This document shows positions 63,875 through 64,000 of a stretch of DNA of 64,000 bases, one piece after another; within the stretch, counting starts at the first letter, position 1; each line of letters opens with the position of its first letter. The translations under genes and the position numbers were made by a program. Under the pieces are notes generated by a model. The model had not been told where the DNA came from. It did not search any database and saw only the letters and a list, made by a program, of their open reading frames with translations. Origin of the DNA: Rhizobium mesosinicum (GTDB lineage Bacteria > Pseudomonadota > Alphaproteobacteria > Rhizobiales > Rhizobiaceae); contig NZ_JAEUAK010000001.1 in the NCBI RefSeq assembly GCF_019511345.1, forward strand, positions 1 to 64,000. The letters run 5' to 3'.

Positions 63875-64000
63875 ATGAATTACGCTTGGAAGGCCAGCGC
63901 GCTTGCGCTGACGCTCAGCCTCGCCACCGCCGCTTCCCCGGCTTGGGCAGACTTCTGGTCCGACGCGGGCGCCAAATTCAAGGGCGTGACACTGCATGGC
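63875..64000 (+). CDS. Sugar-type ABC substrate-binding protein, N-terminus only
   Basis: The first 42 residues are visible before the right window edge. GGGAGG lies 9 bases before the ATG. A Sec signal (KASALALTLSLATAASPAWA, cut near residue 25) precedes DFWSDAGAKFKGVTLHG, which resembles the start of family 1 extracellular binding proteins for sugars or sugar alcohols. The rest of the importer should follow outside the window. Confidence 0.7.
   Translation, partial: MNYAWKASALALTLSLATAASPAWADFWSDAGAKFKGVTLHG

Overview
The window looks like chromosome or large-replicon DNA from a member of the Rhizobiaceae (Rhizobium/Agrobacterium type). The GC content is high and genes are packed tightly, often with ATGA overlaps. 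ABC importers are numerous, and there are BA14K-like and DUF763 proteins. Several upstream regions match the alphaproteobacterial general-stress (RpoE2/EcfG) promoter pattern GGAAC-N18/19-TT. I found no tRNA, rRNA, CRISPR array, insertion sequence or integrase.

Layout. 1-8.7 kb: a LuxR-type fragment cut by the window edge, an alpha/beta hydrolase, an acyltransferase, rpsU, an ExoIII-type nuclease, small stress-like unknowns, a GFA protein and a trehalose-synthase-like GH13 enzyme. 8.9-15.3 kb: a polysaccharide flippase divergent from an operon of GDPD-like, HAD, tandem nucleotidyltransferase, degenerate nucleotidyltransferase and GT2 proteins. 15.5-20.9 kb: a small membrane protein with a NarL-type two-component pair, a Gly/Asn-rich exported protein, a double BA14K protein, a DUF763 protein and a degenerate acylphosphatase.

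21.1-29.3 kb: one long operon in which a Rieske non-heme-iron oxygenase is split over two genes (Rieske carrier, then catalytic subunit). A GST-like protein, an 8-oxoguanine-deaminase-type amidohydrolase and a complete BMP-family nucleoside/purine ABC importer follow. The split resembles the NdmC/NdmE-type N7-demethylase of methylxanthine catabolism and suggests uptake and breakdown of a modified purine.

29.3-41.5 kb: a LuxR solo carrying the OryR/PipR signature (Met and Trp where TraR has Trp57 and Tyr61), flanked by two proline-iminopeptidase-type hydrolases, a dipeptide-type ABC importer, a winged-helix regulator and a 5-oxoprolinase. Two near-identical 16-bp elements (CTATCA-N4-TTATAG) lie upstream of the two hydrolase genes. 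This looks like a plant-signal-responsive peptide or amide uptake and breakdown module.

41.6-50.6 kb: a GntR-kduI-kduD operon joined to a polar-amino-acid-type ABC importer, then a glycine-betaine-type ABC importer. 50.7-57.5 kb: a small unknown, katG divergent from oxyR, an MgtC-like protein, and an FAD monooxygenase divergent from its probable MarR regulator with two matching operator-like sites. 57.6-64 kb: a hexitol (altritol/galactitol/tagatose-like) catabolic operon with two SDR dehydrogenases, a GatZ/KbaZ-family protein, a PfkB kinase, a ROK regulator and a TIM-barrel isomerase, divergent from a sugar-type binding protein cut by the right edge.
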